Source of the DNA: Solanum dulcamara | Taxonomy: Eukaryota; Streptophyta; Magnoliopsida; Solanales; Solanaceae | Direction: 5' to 3' | Length of the DNA stretch: 64,000 nt | Assembly: GCF_947179165.1 (NCBI RefSeq) | Contig: NC_077237.1 | Location: 13,606,235 to 13,670,234, forward strand | In this document: piece by piece, positions 22,671 through 36,703 of the stretch | How positions within the stretch are numbered: position 1 is the stretch's first letter | Layout of the letters: each line of letters opens with the position of its first letter | Notes under the pieces: generated by a model | Databases searched by the model: none | Told to the model about the DNA's origin: nothing | What the model saw: only the letters and a program-made list of their open reading frames with translations | Translations under genes and position numbers: made by a program

Positions 22671-24499
22671 TGTCACGACCCTGACCTATAGAGATTGACA
22701 CCAACACTAATCCTCCGGAAGGAGAACCACTATTACAGCCCAAACTAACAGCATTCACAAGAGATAAGCAATTTAAAGATGCGGAAGTAAGTCAATAACG
22801 AAAAACAAGGCTAAGTTCTCATAAACTCAAGATAATCTAGTCGAAAACCCCATATGCGGAAATAACACCTAGAAATTGAAAGTCGATGTACCAAATCTCT
22901 GAATAAATAATAAGTCTAGGAAAGGGGATTCAACCCCCCAAAGTCATAATAAATAACAGTGTCTGAAGTCTAAGTCCTGGAAGAAGGACTAGAATAAGGA
23001 GAGCCTATGGTAGCCTGGAAGAATTGGCTTGCCCTTGTACTCTGGCAGCTAAAGATTTTTTATTCTAGGTCTCTTAGCATCCATCTGAATATGCCCTGTA
23101 CTAAACAAAGACAGAGCAAGTGTAGTATCAGTATGCAAAGACAACATCGTACTAGTAGGATCACGGACTAGCCAATAAGCGAGACATAAACAAGTAATTA
23201 CAGCACCAAAACACAAATATACATAATAGACTTATCCATTAACATCTCATAACAGTACTCAATATGATCACAGTTCAACAGTCATAATTATCATGCAATT
23301 TCACATAAGGGTCCTCTCAAGGAACCTACAAACACCCAATTGTGTGTTAGAACATGACATCCGGTCCAAGGTTTGTGTCAGATAAGATATCCAATCCAAA
23401 TGTGTGTCAGAACATGACACCCAATCCAAATGTGTGTCGGAACATGACATCCGATCTAAGAATACAAAGTCAATCACAATCACAGTGAATAGTCCAACTA
23501 TCATATCTACCAAGAAACAGGTTCATTATAGGTCATGACCAGTAAATAGTCATTACACATAATTCCTTTCATTCTTCCCTATTCATATACACATATGCAT
23601 ACATCAGAGTAATATAACAAGTACATGTGTCACACAGGGAAAGACAAACCATCACGTATCTTAAAATCAAGATTTGACAACTCTAAAGTGCAGGAGCTTT
23701 TCATTTCCAAGTTCGTTCAGCTTGTTCTTGGTCTAAAAATTATAAATACATACAAATGATCAATAAATTGGCGTAATTTACATGAATTATAACATAATTT
23801 CCCTCTGATGCCCCATCCATGATCGTAACCCTCCCCCATCTAGGGATATTTTTCACTATTAGTTTCAGGCCAAAACCCTCCCATAATGATCATTAACCAT
23901 AGTTTATAGGTTCTAAGAATCAATTTACAAGTTGAGGGAGTGATTTACTTACCTTTGTCAGAATTTTTGGTGAAAATCAACAAGAATTCGCCCTAGGTCT
24001 CTTTCTACTTCTTAAGAACTATTTTTATATAGAATACCATTTTTATGGAATTTACCCCATATTAAGTCGCGACTATCCCGCCATAACGGTATCATCCTGC
24101 TTTGCTTGCCCGCCCTGGTGGGATTATTCCCGCTTTTATGGGATATGAGGAGACAGAGAGCTCGTAAAGAGTCTCCAAGTCTCTCATATCACAACATACC
24201 CTCATCCCAAGATGTATTAATATTTATCCTTTACGCCAAGTTTAATTTTGAGAGTTTTACCCACCCAAATACGATTTAGTAATGTCGTACAGGCTCTGTA
24301 TTATGTTGGCTATCAACTAAATGAATCACACTATAGGTTCAATCATCCATCCATTTACGGATCACTCTATACCTCACCTGACTTAGAATTCGTACAAGTC
24401 TGGCCTAGGCTCAAAATTTCCCAAGTCACTATCCGAAGTTTTTTGGCCTGAATTCCTTCCCCATTGTCTTATTCATAATGAAAGGGATAAGTCATTACA
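22671..24499 (-). repeat. 3' LTR of element B
   Basis: TGTCACGACCC...GTCATTACA, about 1.83 kb. It contains a four-unit ~30-bp tandem repeat (23340-23460) that is also in the partner LTR at 39651-39775. A minus-strand TATA-like box TCTATATAAAAAT lies at 24021-24033, with GC-rich CCCGCC/GGCGGG-type words immediately upstream of it (24070-24150). Confidence 0.9.
23340..23460. repeat. Four-unit ~30-bp tandem repeat in LTR B
   Basis: TGTGTGTCAGAACATGACAC followed by CCAATCCAAA recurs four times with changes. The same array, diverged, is in the right-hand LTR B, so it predates the insertion. Confidence 0.85.
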
Positions 24500-24539
24500 A
24501 TAGATACAAATTTACCCATCACTCGTATCAATTAGGAAA

Positions 24540-27500
24540 AACAGGGCTAAGACAAAGATAGAGTAGTACCTGATTCAGTGAATAGTTGAGGATACCTATC
24601 TCACATGTCCTTCTTAGTTTCCCAAGTAGGTTTCTCTACTGGACAGTGCTTCTATTGTACTTTTATGTATTTAATCTCTTTGGTCCTCAATTTTCAGACA
24701 TCATGATCTAGGTTTGCCACTATCTCTTCCTCATGCTAAAGATCTTTATTAAACAAAATTGAGTCTCATTTAATGATGTAATCTCCATCTCCATGATACT
24801 TCTTTAGCATAGATATGTAGAACACTGGATGTCCCCAGACAAATTAGGTGGTAAGTCCAACCTATAAGCCACTGGCCCTACACATTCAAAATTCTTAAAG
24901 AGGTCAATATAGTGAGGAATAAGCTTGCCCTTCTTACCAAATCTCATTACACCTTTATGGGTGACACCTTTAGAAGCACTTGCTCACTAGCCTAGAAGGT
25001 CATGTCCTTTACCTTATGGTCAGCATACTCTTTTTGACGACTCTGACCTGCTCGAAGTTTAGCTTGAATGCTCCTTACCTTATCCTGAGCATCCCTTACC
25101 AAGTCGACCCCCAAGGGATCCACCTCTGCAACCTCAAACAACCCTATGGGAGACCTGTATCCCCTCCCATAAAGGGCTTCGAATGGTGTTATCTTAATAT
25201 TAGAGTGGTAGCTATTATTGTAGGAGAACTCACACAAGGCAAGAACTTATCTCAATATCTCCCAAAGTTGATCACACAAGCTCTCACATATCATCTAGCA
25301 CTTGGATGTTCCTTTCTGGCTGTCCATCAGTCTATGAGTGAAATGCGGTTTTGAAAGTGAGTTGAATGCCCAACTCCTCATGCAACTTTTCCCAAAGTTT
25401 AGAGGTGAATTGCGTACCACAGTCTGAAATAATAGAAAGGGTCACCATATGCAGCCTTACTATCTCCTTCACATAGATTTTTGCCAATTGTTATGCAATG
25501 TAGTCCACCCTAACCGAAATAAAGTGAGTTGACTTCTTTAATTTGTCAATCACTACCCAAATGGAATCATACTTTTCCAAGGTCTTGGAAATTCCCACCA
25601 CAAATTCCATGGCTATCATTTCCTATTTCCATTCAGGAATGAGCATCCTTTGAAGCAAACATATAGGTTGGTGCTCATATTTCACTTGCTGACAATTCTA
25701 GAACTTAGCCACATACTCGGCTATGTATTTCTTTATACCCGGCCACCAATACAGATGCTTAAGATCTTGATTACTCCAGGATGAATAGAGTACCTCGAAC
25801 CATGAGATTCAAACAACACCTTCAGCATTATACCATCTACCCAGGGAACACAAATCCCCCTTAACATTAAGCACCCTACCTGCATCAAGGAATGCATCCT
25901 GAGCCTTGCCCAACAATACCTTTTCTCTAATCTCATTCAAGTTCACATCCTCAAACTACTTGGCATCAGTCTCTATATAAAAACGGGCTCTCGCCATACC
26001 CTTTTTTGAGATGCCTAGCCTCATGAATTTGGCCTCCAAGGCTTTAATATCTCTAGCCAAGGGCTGCTTGTAGGCTCTCAAACAAGCTAGACTGCCTATG
26101 CTAAATGGTTTTTGACTTAATGTGTTTGCCACCACATTAGCCTTGACTGGATGATACTAGATGGTGACATTACAATCCTTGAGCAACCCCTTCCATCTTC
26201 GTTGTCTCAAGTTCAAATCTTTCTAAGTGAACACATGTTACAAACTGTGGTGGTCAGTAAACACCTCACACTTGACACCAGAAAGATAATGCCTCAAGAT
26301 TTTCAGATCAAACACTACCACTGCCAACTCCAAGTCATGAGTCAAGTAGTTTCTCTTATAGACCTTCAACTGCCGCAAGGCAAAGGCTGTAACATATGTA
26401 TTCTGCATCAATACATCACCCAAACCTGAATGTAAAGCATTACAATAAATAATGAAATCTTTACCTTCCATCGGTAAGGTCAAGTTGGGTGCTATGATTA
26501 GAAGATTCTTGAGCTATTGGAGATCTCTTCACATTTGTTGGTTCATTCGAATGGCATCTCCTTCTGAGTCAGCCTTGTTGAATGGGTAGCGATAGAAGCA
26601 ATGTTCCTCATGAACCGGCGATAATAACTATCAAGTTCTACAAATTCCCTAACATCATTCATGGAGCTAGGCTGACCCCAGTTCTTAACCTCTTTAATTT
26701 TTTGTGGATCTACCATTACCCCTTCTTTCGAAACAACATGCTCCAAGAAGGCAACGAAAGACAACTAGAATTTACACTTAGAAAAGTTTGCATATAGTTT
26801 CTACTTCCACGGGACACCTAGAACAATGCGAAGATGGTCTGCATATTCTTCCGTACTCTTTGAATATACCAGAATATCATCTGTAAACACTATCACGAAT
26901 GAATGTAGGAATGGATTGAATACCCTATTCATTAAACTCATGAAGGCTACAGATGCATTGGTCAGCCCAAACGACATCACCAAGAACTTATAATGCCCAT
27001 ATTTGGTTCTAAAATATGTCTTGGGCACATCCTTTGATCTAATCTTCAATTGATGGAACCCAAACCTAAGATCAATTTTTGAAAAGAGCCATGCACCTTG
27101 CAACTGATCAAAAAGTTCATCAATGCACGACAACGGGTACTTATTTCGAATGGTGACCTTATTCAGTTGCCGGTAGTCTATGCACATTCTTATGCTATCA
27201 TTCTTTTTCATAACAAAGAAGATCAAGGCACCTCATGGAAAATCACTAGGACGAATAAATCCCTTATCAAGGAGTTCTTGGATTTAAGCCTTAATCTCTC
27301 CCAACTCTGCGGAAGTTATACAGTAAGGAGGAATTGAGATTGGGTGAGTGTCCGGCTCCAAATCAATATAAAAATCTATGTCTCTATCAAGAGGTATACC
27401 AGGCAAGTCTGTAAGAAATACTTTTTGGAATTAACACATTACCAGAATAGACTCAATAGAGGGAGACTCTACATCAACATTTTGAATATGGGACAAATAA

Positions 27501-29239
27501 GCCAAAATAACCCTGCCCCACCATTTTTCTAACATAGAGAAAGGATATGACCTTAGCTGGCTTAGGCTTGTATACCCCTTCCTACTCTAACTTTTCCCTC
27601 CTTGGGATTTCTAGATCCACAGTCTTAACATTACAGTTAATCACAACATAATAGGGGGACAACTAAGTCATGCCTAAGATTACATCAAAATCAGTCATGT
27701 CTAAAATAACTAAGTCAGCCCAAGTCTGGAACCCCATAAACATACAGGACAAGCACAATACACATGAGTGACTATAACAGACTCTTTAAGAGGGATAGAA
27801 ACATAGATAGGGGAATTAAGCACATCATAAATAGCATCAAAACCCAAGGCATATCGCACTAACACATATGAATAAGTAAAAACCGGATCAAATAAAATAG
27901 TAGTCATCCGGTCATAGATAAAAATAGTACATGTGATCGCTACATCAGATGCCTCGACCTTAGTCTTGTCTGAAAAGGCACAAAACTAAGCCCTATAATC
28001 ATGTAAGGACACCTCTCTGCCTGACTGCACTGCTCCTCGACCTGCACTACTATTACCTCAGCCTCCACTGCCTCTCGAAATTCCTCATCACCCACCTTGT
28101 GGATGTCCTCTACCATTTCTACCTTCGCCCGTGGGTACCACTATCCTAGCCTACTCTAGTTCCAAATATGTCTCAAGAGGGTGGGGACACTCCATCTTTA
28201 TGTGCCTCGGCTCTCCACAGTTAAAACAGTCGCGCTCAAAGGACGACCTACTACCTGGCACAAAAGAAGCTCTTTGTCCTTCTTAGGTCTAATGCTGCTG
28301 TGGAGTATTTGAAAAACTACCCGTAAAAGCGGGCATTGCTGCCTGCATTGGCCGAGCTGCAATCGCCGGCTTGACCCTCTAAAATAGGATCCCTGAAAGT
28401 TACCTGTATTTTGGGGCATTTTAGCCAAAGCTTTGGCCTGCCCATCTTGTCACACACCCTCTACTTTCTTCCTGAAGTTTGTGACTTCATTGAAGTTCTT
28501 GCTTGATGAAGTCATATGGATAGACAAAACCTGCAACTTAGGGTTTAACCTCTTTACAAGTAACTGAATTCTCTCCTCCTTTGTGATTACCAGTTTAGTA
28601 GCATACCTGAACAATGCATGAAATTTAGCCTCGTAGGATGCCACTATCATAATCCCCTACTTTAATGCCATAAACTCTTCCTTTGTACGATCCCTCAAGG
28701 TACGTGGCACATATTTCTTCAAAAATAAGGCGTGAAACTGGACCAGGCAAGTAGGGGCAACACTGACGAGCAACATTTCACATAAGCCCTCCACCACTAC
28801 TTGGATTTACCTTGCATCTGAAAGGTCACAAACTCCACTCCGTGCTGGTGTACTATCCCCAGCTTTTGCAACCTCTCATAACAATCAATGTTGAACTCAT
28901 AGGCATCATCACTCTCTGAACTATGAAAAACTGGAGGCTTAAGCATCAGAAACTTGGTGAGCATGTTATGCTCAGTGTCTTCATCACTGGACCCATAAGT
29001 TGTCTGAAGAAGGCATCAGTGTCTTCCACCTCATCTACTTGAGGAGATACAACAATAAAAGGGCGAGCAACTTGAGCCCTATCATCCTGTAAGGCCTCAT
29101 CTCTTGCTATCTCTCCAACCAAAGCCTCACTCCTGACAGGTGCTGCTCTTCTCTTGCCTTTGTCGGGTCCCCTTCTCCTCCCTCTTTCTTGACCACATTC
29201 TCTTGCGACTGGCTCCTCCTCTTGTTAAATAGGATCCAT
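24540..29239 (-). pseudogene. Ty3/gypsy Gag-Pol of element B, heavily decayed
   Basis: Start is the minus-strand ATG at 29239 (MDPI, then a stop at the fifth codon). Downstream: gag helices (28450-28650), a CCHC zinc knuckle CFNCGEPRHIKMEC (about 28185-28235), a degenerate protease region FDPVFTYSYV (about 27880), reverse transcriptase (26801-27226) with TDDILVYS retaining both aspartates, RNase H (26238-26483) with TDHHSL, integrase fragments (24992-25940) and a chromodomain-like tail (about 24560-24640) with an ATWE-type PTWETKKDM stretch. Stops and frameshifts break every domain, so it cannot be expressed as a polyprotein. Sequence and protease motif differ from elements A and C, marking a separate chromovirus family. 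Confidence 0.9.
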
Positions 29240-29351
29240 GGGTCGAACATTGTTGTAGCATGTGTTCACCACAAGAGAATGAAATAGGTTAGATATTAAT
29301 TTGGATTACCAGATACCAATTGGAATCAAGTTATAGAATGAGGGGACATGA

Positions 29352-31851
29352 TGTCACGCCCCGGGAGGGTACCCTAGACGTGATCGGCACTCGAAAGCCA
29401 TTTCTGGCCTTCAAGCGAACCACCTGATTCAGTCACACTAACATTCAATCACATTCACTCAATGGAAGAATCAATCATAAACACACTATTCATATTATAG
29501 GGGCCGAAGGCCAAACACTATCAACTCAACAAAACAAATATAATAAGACTCCTCAAAATAACAGTCCAACCTCCCCACACTCTAGTCTATGAAGCCTCTA
29601 TCAAAGTCTAGGAGGTGCCAATGACAAGCCCATGGATACCAACAATCAAAATAAAGGAAACAACACAAAACTATACAGTGAGCTCAACGTCCTCCGGAAA
29701 CTAGGAGGACTCACCAAGTAGCTGGAAGTGTGTAGATCTTCAACGGTGCGCCGGTTGATGATCTCTGGTACATGTCTCTGCATCATGAAATGATGCAGGC
29801 CAAATGGCGTCAGTACGTGGAATGTACGAGTATGTAAAATGGCCGAATAAAACAACATCAGAAAAGGATCAACCAACTCGGAAATCTCAACTCATAAAGA
29901 AGTGCCAACTCACTCAAGTGTTCTAAGTCTAACAAGAAATGGTTTAGACTGGACCAATTCATATGCCACTCAACTCAACTGACTCGGAGCACTATCAAGA
30001 CGTAAATGAGAGTTTCTCTTATCCGACAACCATCACTTATGAGCTAGTGATAGTACAATAATCAGACGTTGTTACCACGTCCGTCCATACCTTGCCAGGG
30101 CATGAACGCCTCCCTAATCATGGATTCCATTGATTAGTCAAGTCCTATCATTTCAGGACAATAAAATAGGGAAACATCCGACTTTAACGGTTCGATCCTA
30201 TGGGAAGCATCTGACTTTAACGGTTCCATCCCTACCTACGTTGGCGGCGTAGTTTCTGAGTTCGAGTATAGACTATACTCTCACCCGCTTCGGTGCTCGA
30301 TACTCCTCCCATGACTCCATGCTCATAAGACTCTCTCCAATCATCTCAAATAAGCCCTCACGGCTAGTTTCATTTAGAATTTTGCCAACTCATCAACTCT
30401 ATTCTCATTTCAACTCAATCAAGTCATAATGGCAAGTCTCATTTAGGACCTTGTCCACTCGTCAATTCTATCCTCCAATCAACTCAATCAAGCCTAATTT
30501 AAATAAGCATTTATAACCTCCCACAAACATAACAAACCATTTCTCTCCTTATTTATCACCTCCTTATGACGCATCACACTCTAAGGTTTTAAACCAACAA
30601 TTCAAGAGGAATAACACATTTAAGAAAATTGACACATTCAACATAATCACATGGTTAAGGAAATCAACCGAGCGTATTAACAAACCATCTCCATCAACTC
30701 ATGCTAACATGAAGGTTTTAGAAATTCTTAGCTCAACAACTTCAACACAATAAGAATCAAATTAATAGGAGACAAGACTCATTCAAACATAAACCATATC
30801 AAGAAACTCCATTCTCATGGACATATAACCTCAAAGAAGAATAGAGCACATGGGTGGACTCAACCCATGCTTTGAGTAGCCTTACATACCTTAGAATAGA
30901 TTCTTGAAGAACCTTGTTGTTGGGTCTTCAATGGAAATTTGGAGTCTTGAAGCTTTTGGAACAATTCCTTGTTGGAAATGGAGGAGAAGAAGAAGAAGAA
31001 GAAGAAGAGAGAAGGATTTCTAGGGCTTTTTAGATAGAGAGGGAGAGGCTGAAAATGGTCCCAAAACGCCCAAGGCTCGAGTATATATAATTTGGGACAA
31101 TTCCCAAATTGCCCTTTCTCCAAAATTCTAAAAAATAGGCTGAAAATGCTTCTGGCGTGATAGTGGCGCATCACGCCATTGCAGCGCCAGGTCGATTAGG
31201 CCTAAAACCTGCACATTTGTTAGTGGTGCACCGCGCCAAGGAACAAACTACTGAGACATGTTCTTGGCGCGATAGTGGCGCATCGCGCCCTTACAGCGCC
31301 AAGGCCATATTTTCTGGGTTCTGGAAAATAGGCTTGAAAATCCTGCACATCTTGTAGTGGCGCGCCGCGAGGGACCAAACTACTGAGGCGTGTTCCTGGC
31401 GCGATAGTGGTGCATCGCGCCATTGCAGCGCCAAGCCCAGATTCCCAGTAGCTGCACCCAGGCCTAAAATTCCTGTCGAGCTAGTTCGTCTTAGAATTGT
31501 CATATCTTTTGACTCCGAACTCCAAAAATTAAATTCTTGGTGGCGTTGGAAAGAAGACTCGATGCCCTTTAATTTAATAGGTCGTGGGCCACCCAGATTG
31601 TTGTCTTTCAGAATGTAGGGTCATTAGAAGTCGATCCCTTATACGAACTCATCCTAAAACTTAGTCACGATGAATCTTTTGGACTTAGCTTAGTCCTAGG
31701 GGTCCTTTGTGACCCCACATCACCTCTAACACTTTTCAATTTCTCAGGGACTCATCTTAACTCATGCATATACTTCACAATACTCGAGTTCGACCCTACC
31801 CGTATACAAGAAGGATCCGAATCTTAGGGAAAAAATTTGAGGGGTGTTACA
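29352..31851 (-). repeat. 3' LTR of element C
   Basis: TGTCACGCCCCGGGAGG...GAGGGGTGTTACA, 2,500 bp. It contains the GC-rich word array at 31153-31440, then (reading minus) a TATATATA box at 31081-31089. Frames inside it are artefacts of the word array and are not genes. Confidence 0.95.
31153..31440 (-). repeat. GC-rich ~120-bp tandem array in LTR C
   Basis: TGGCGCGATAGTGGCGCATC-type blocks, each followed by GCGCC..TTGCAGCGCCA, recur about three times at a ~120-bp period. The same array is at 38680-38940 in the other LTR. The words are self-complementary (GGCGCG...CGCGCC) and GC-rich, unlike the rest of the LTR. On the minus strand the array ends about 60 bases before the TATA box. Confidence 0.85.
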
Positions 31852-31963
31852 TTATCTCACCCTTGGGATCATTCGTCCTCGAATGACGAGTAACCAAGAA
31901 TGGACTCAGGGTACAAATCACAATCAGAATTCAGTCATTCAACCAATCAAATTCTCAAACAAA

Positions 31964-34900
31964 TTACCAATCAAACTCATAATGCGCAAATAAATTCAAG
32001 TCAAGGAAATGGACATTACCTTCAACATTCTCGTCGGTAGGCACGAATAGATGTGGATATTTAGATTTTATGTCTTCCTCCACTTCCCATATGGCTTCCT
32101 CAACAAATTGATTTCTCCATAGGACTTTAACTGAGGTGATCTCTTTGTTCCTCAATTTATGGATTTGACAATCAAGAATTTGGACCGGAACCTCTTCATA
32201 GGATAAGCTATCCTTAACTCCAATACTATCAATGAGGACTACCAACGAGGGATCGCCTAAGCACTTTTTCAACATCGAAATGTGGAATACCGGATGAATA
32301 AAGGCTAGCTCTAAGGGTAACTCCAACTCATAGGCAACACTCCCAATCCGCCTCGAAATCTGGTAAGGACTAATATATCGAGGACTGAGCTTCCCCTTCC
32401 TTCCAAACCTCATGACGCCCTTCATGGGTGACACTTTCAAGTATACTCAATCACCCACCTCAAACTCTAAGTCTCTCCTCCTCACGTCGGTGTAAGATTT
32501 TTGGCGGCTTTGGGCTGTCTTTAGCCTGTCTTGAATGACTCTCACCTTCTCCATGGCTTGGTGAACAAAATCGGGCCCAATTAACTCAACTTCACCAACT
32601 TCAAACCATCCAATTGGCGATCTACACCTCCTCCCATACAAAGCTTCATAAGGAGCCATTTGAATGCTTGCATGATAGCTATTATTATATGCAAACTCTA
32701 TGAGAGGTAAGTGATCATCTCAATTTCCTTTGAAGTCAAGCACACATGCTCTCAACATATCTTCCAATGTCTGGATGGTGCGCTCTGCTTGGCCATCTGT
32801 CTGGGGATGAAAGGTCGTACTCAAGTTCACCTTCGAACCTAATCCCTTATAAAAGGATTTCCAAAATTGGGAAGTGAATTGAGCTCCTCTATCTGAGATG
32901 ATAGACAAGAAAACCCCATGCAATCTGATGATCTCTTGAATGTATAACTTTGCATAATTTTCTGCGGTGTCAGTAGTCTTAACTACCAAGAAGTGGGCTG
33001 ATTTCATCATTCTATCCACAATCACCCAAATCGAATCATATTGTTTTCGGGACCTCGGCAAACTCGTAATAAAGTCCATGTTGATCATCTCCCACTTTCA
33101 TTCCGGAATTTCTATATTTTGAGCCAAGCCACATGGTCGTTGATGCTCAACTTTCACCTGTTGGCAATTCGGGCACTTGGAGACAAATTCCGTAATATCT
33201 CTCTTCATCCCACTCCACCAATAGATTTCCCTCAAGTCATGGTACATTTTTGTAGATCCCGGATGAATAGAGTATTTAGAACTATGCGTTTCGGCCATAA
33301 TCCTCTCTCGAACATCATCGACATCAGGTACACACAATTTATTTTGGTACCTCAACACACCATCTCCCCCTTTGGTAAAAACCATTACCTCTTGTTTGTG
33401 AACAACTTCCTTCAATTGGAGAATGATAGGATCTTGGTCTTGTTTCTCCTTTACCTCCGCCACAAGTGAGGATGTAGACCCATCCTGAATAGTAACTCTG
33501 CCTTCATTGTTCTCTTCTAGATGAACTCCCAATCGGGCTAATCTATGTACCTCCTTTGCCAATTCCCTCCTTCCCTCCTCTACATGGGTAGTGCTACCCA
33601 TAGACAACTTGCTAAGAGCATCAGCAACAACATTAGCTTTACCTGGGTAGTAGAGGATGCTCATATCATAGTCTTTGAGTAGTTTGAGCCACCTCCTTTG
33701 CCTCAGGTTGAGTTCCTTCTGGCTGAAGACGTATTGTAAGCTCTTGTGATCGGTGAATACATCAACATGTACTCCATACAAGTAGTGGCGCCAAATTTTA
33801 AGCGCAAATACCACCGCTGCTAGCTCAAGGTCATGAGTTGGGTAATTCCTCTCATGAATCTTAAGCTGTCTTGAAGCATAGGTTATCACCTTCCCCATCT
33901 GCATCAACACACAGCCCAACCTAATTCTAGATGCATCACAATAGATCACAGAGCCCTCTGTTCCATTGGGCAAAGTCAAGACAGGAGTAGTGGTTAGCTT
34001 GGTCTTCAATTTCTGGAAACTCTCCTCACAAGCATCGGACCATTGGAACTTAGCCTTCTTTTGGGTCAGCTTAGTCAATAGTGATGATATGGATGAGAAT
34101 CCCTCTACAAACCTTTGATAATGGCCGGTCAAACCCAAGAAGCTTCTTATCTCTGTCGGGGATGTGGGTCTGGACCAATTTTTCACTGCCTCAATTTTCT
34201 GAGCATCAACCTGAATACCATCTCCAGATACAATGTGGCCTAGGAAAGCCACTGATGCAAGCCAAAATTCACACTTGGAGAACTTTGCATACAATACCTG
34301 GTCCTTCAAAGTTTGTAAGACGACTCTAAGATGATGGGCGTGCTCCTCCTCATTATTGGAGTAGACCAAGATATCATCTATGAATACGATCACAAACATA
34401 TCAAGATATGGTTTAAACACTCGATTTATAAGATTTATAAAAGCTGCAGGGGCATTAGTCAACCCAAAGGACATGACCAAAAATTCAAAGTGGCCATAAT
34501 GGGTCCAAAAAGCTGTCTTTTGGATATCACACTCCCTCACCTTCAAGTGGTGGTAGCCCGATCTTAGGTCTATCTTTGAGAAACAAGCGGTACCTTGAAG
34601 TTGATCGAATAAGTCATCTATTCTGGGGAGAGGGTATTTGTTCTTTATGGTGACCTTGTTCAGCTGCCTGTAGTCAATTCACATTCTAAGGGGCCCATCT
34701 TTCTTTCGCACAAATAGAACCAGAGCACCCCATGGTGAGACACTCGGCCTAATGAACCCCTTATCTAACAAGTCCTTCAACTGCTCCTTCAACTCCTTCA
34801 ACTCAGCCGGAGCCATTCTATAGGGAGGGATTAAGATAGGCTGGGTATCAAGAAGAACATCAATCCCAAAGTCAATCTCCCTATCAGGAGGGACTCCAGG

Positions 34901-36703
34901 CAGATCTTCAGGAAAGACATCCAGAAACTCGTTGACAATCAGAACCGACTCAAGGGATGGAGACTCAATACTGTCATCTTTCACTCGGACAAGGTGATAA
35001 ATACACCCTTTTGAGATTAGCTTCCTGGACCTAAGGTAGGAAATAAACTTACCCTTAGGCACAACAGGACTCCCCTTCCACTCTATGACAGCCTTGTTTG
35101 GGAATTTGAACTTAACAATCCAGGTCCTACAATCAATAGAGGCATAACAGACATAAAGCCAGTCCATGCCAAAGATCACATCAAAATCAACCATTTCCAA
35201 CTCAACTAAGTTGGCCAAGGTATCCCTGTGATGAATTGACACAGTACAATCCCTATAGACTCTCTCAGCTAAGACAGAATCACCGACAGGAGTAGCTATA
35301 CTGAAAGGCTCAAGAAGGCATTCAGGAATTTTATTGAATTTACTAGCCACATAAGGAGTCACAAAAGATAGCGTGGCACCCAGATCCATCAAAACATAAC
35401 AGTCAAGAGAAAAGACTCGTATCATACCCGTCACGACGTTCGAAGAGTTCTCTTGATCTTGGTGACTACCCATGGCATATAAACGGTTTGTACCTCTCTT
35501 CATGCCTGAAATAGTGCCCCTCTGATCACCCCTAACCGGTGATGCAGTGGTAGAATGCTGGGCTTTGTTTCCCCCTGTTGGACACTCCCTCTGAAAATGA
35601 TCCATTTGGCCGAATTTATAACAACCAACCCTTCCCGCTCGGCACTCCCCCAAGTGGAGCCTACCGCACTTGCCGCATGGTGGTTTCCCTCTCGAACCTT
35701 GACTCACACTAGTCTGGGATTGAGAACCCTGGGGTATGAAACTCTGGCGACTCTGTCCCTGTCGATCATACCTGTTCTACGGCATAGGTGCACTGGTTGT
35801 GGATGAGGCATAGTTGAAAGGCCTCTTCTAGAAGAAAGACCTATTGCCCTTGTTCTGCTTCTGTTCATTCTCATGCCCAGCTGACCTTGCCTTCTTGCTC
35901 ATATGCTCCTCTTTGTCCTTTCTCTTCTCTTCCTCCACCTGTTGAGCATACACCATCAATCTGGAAATATCCATGTCAGAGATCAACAATGCTGCTTTGC
36001 ACTCCTTCACATGTCTCCCTAATTCGGAGACGAACTTCCTCATTTTCGACCTCATATCTGGGATCATCTCTGGAGCATACCTGGACAACTGGATGAACTT
36101 CAGGCCGTACTCCTTAACAGTCATACCTTCTTATTTCAGATTTACAAACTCCTCCACTTTCGCTTCCCTCAATTCTCGGGGAAAGAAGTGGTCAAGAAAG
36201 GCTCCCTCAAATTCATCTCACATAGCAGGTTCAGCATCCTCACCTCTACCTTGTTTCTATTGGTTATACCAAATATTTGCCACATCCTTGAGTTGATAAG
36301 ACACCAACTCAACCCCCTCAATTTCTGTAGCATGCATAGCTTTCAGAATTTTTCACATCTCATCAATAAAATTTTGGGGATCTTCATCAACCTTAGAACC
36401 CATGAATGCCAACGGATTCATTCTCAGAAAGTTTCTAATTCTAGTGGAATCAGACAGCTCTTGGGAACTAAATCTAAGAGTCGGCAAACTCTGGTTACTA
36501 TTTCGGGCAGCCACTAATTGAGTGAGCATAGCAATCGCCCCTCGATATTCTACCTCTGAAGTGGGTGCAGGTGGAGTAGCAGGCACTTGGGGTGCCTCCG
36601 CATATCTTGCGGGTCGGCCTCTAGCCCTCGATGGGCGTACCTCTGACTGGGGCATCTCTGCATTATCAACATTTTTCTGGCTAGTTGTACGTTTAGGAGG
36701 CAT
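31964..36703 (-). pseudogene. Ty3/gypsy Gag-Pol of element C, broken by stops
   Basis: Starts at the minus-strand ATG at 36703 (MPPKRTTSQ). Gag runs to about 35600 with several stops (for example 36353) and ends with [12 protein letters not shown] and a zinc knuckle [14 protein letters not shown] whose second Cys is Phe. Protease has D-L-G-A where element A has D-P-G-A. Reverse transcriptase has FIDDILVYS. RNase H has CDAS and TDHKSL. Integrase has the HHCC finger, SDRGAQF and HPQTDGQAER. The tail is chromodomain-like (about 32010-32190). The longest open stretch is about 34675-33101. Pol stops lie at 34679, 33098, 32720 and 32447; the 33098 and 32447 stops are TGA where element A has TGG. 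The family's role is copy-and-paste transposition; this copy cannot make a full polyprotein. Confidence 0.94.

Noticed and set aside
23340..23460. Regular ~30-bp repeats resembling a CRISPR array
   Set aside because: Contiguous diverged tandem units without unique spacers, inside a plant LTR.
24980..25354. 124-codon plus-strand frame
   Set aside because: Antisense to the integrase region of element B.
30860..31503. Frames of 66-104 codons in the GC-rich part of LTR C (and 38391-38884)
   Set aside because: Composition effect of the GGCGCG array; they differ between the two LTR copies by frameshifts.
33041..33469. 142-codon plus-strand frame and others antisense to element C (34081-34567, 35555-36719)
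   Set aside because: They are antisense shadows of the gag-pol region.
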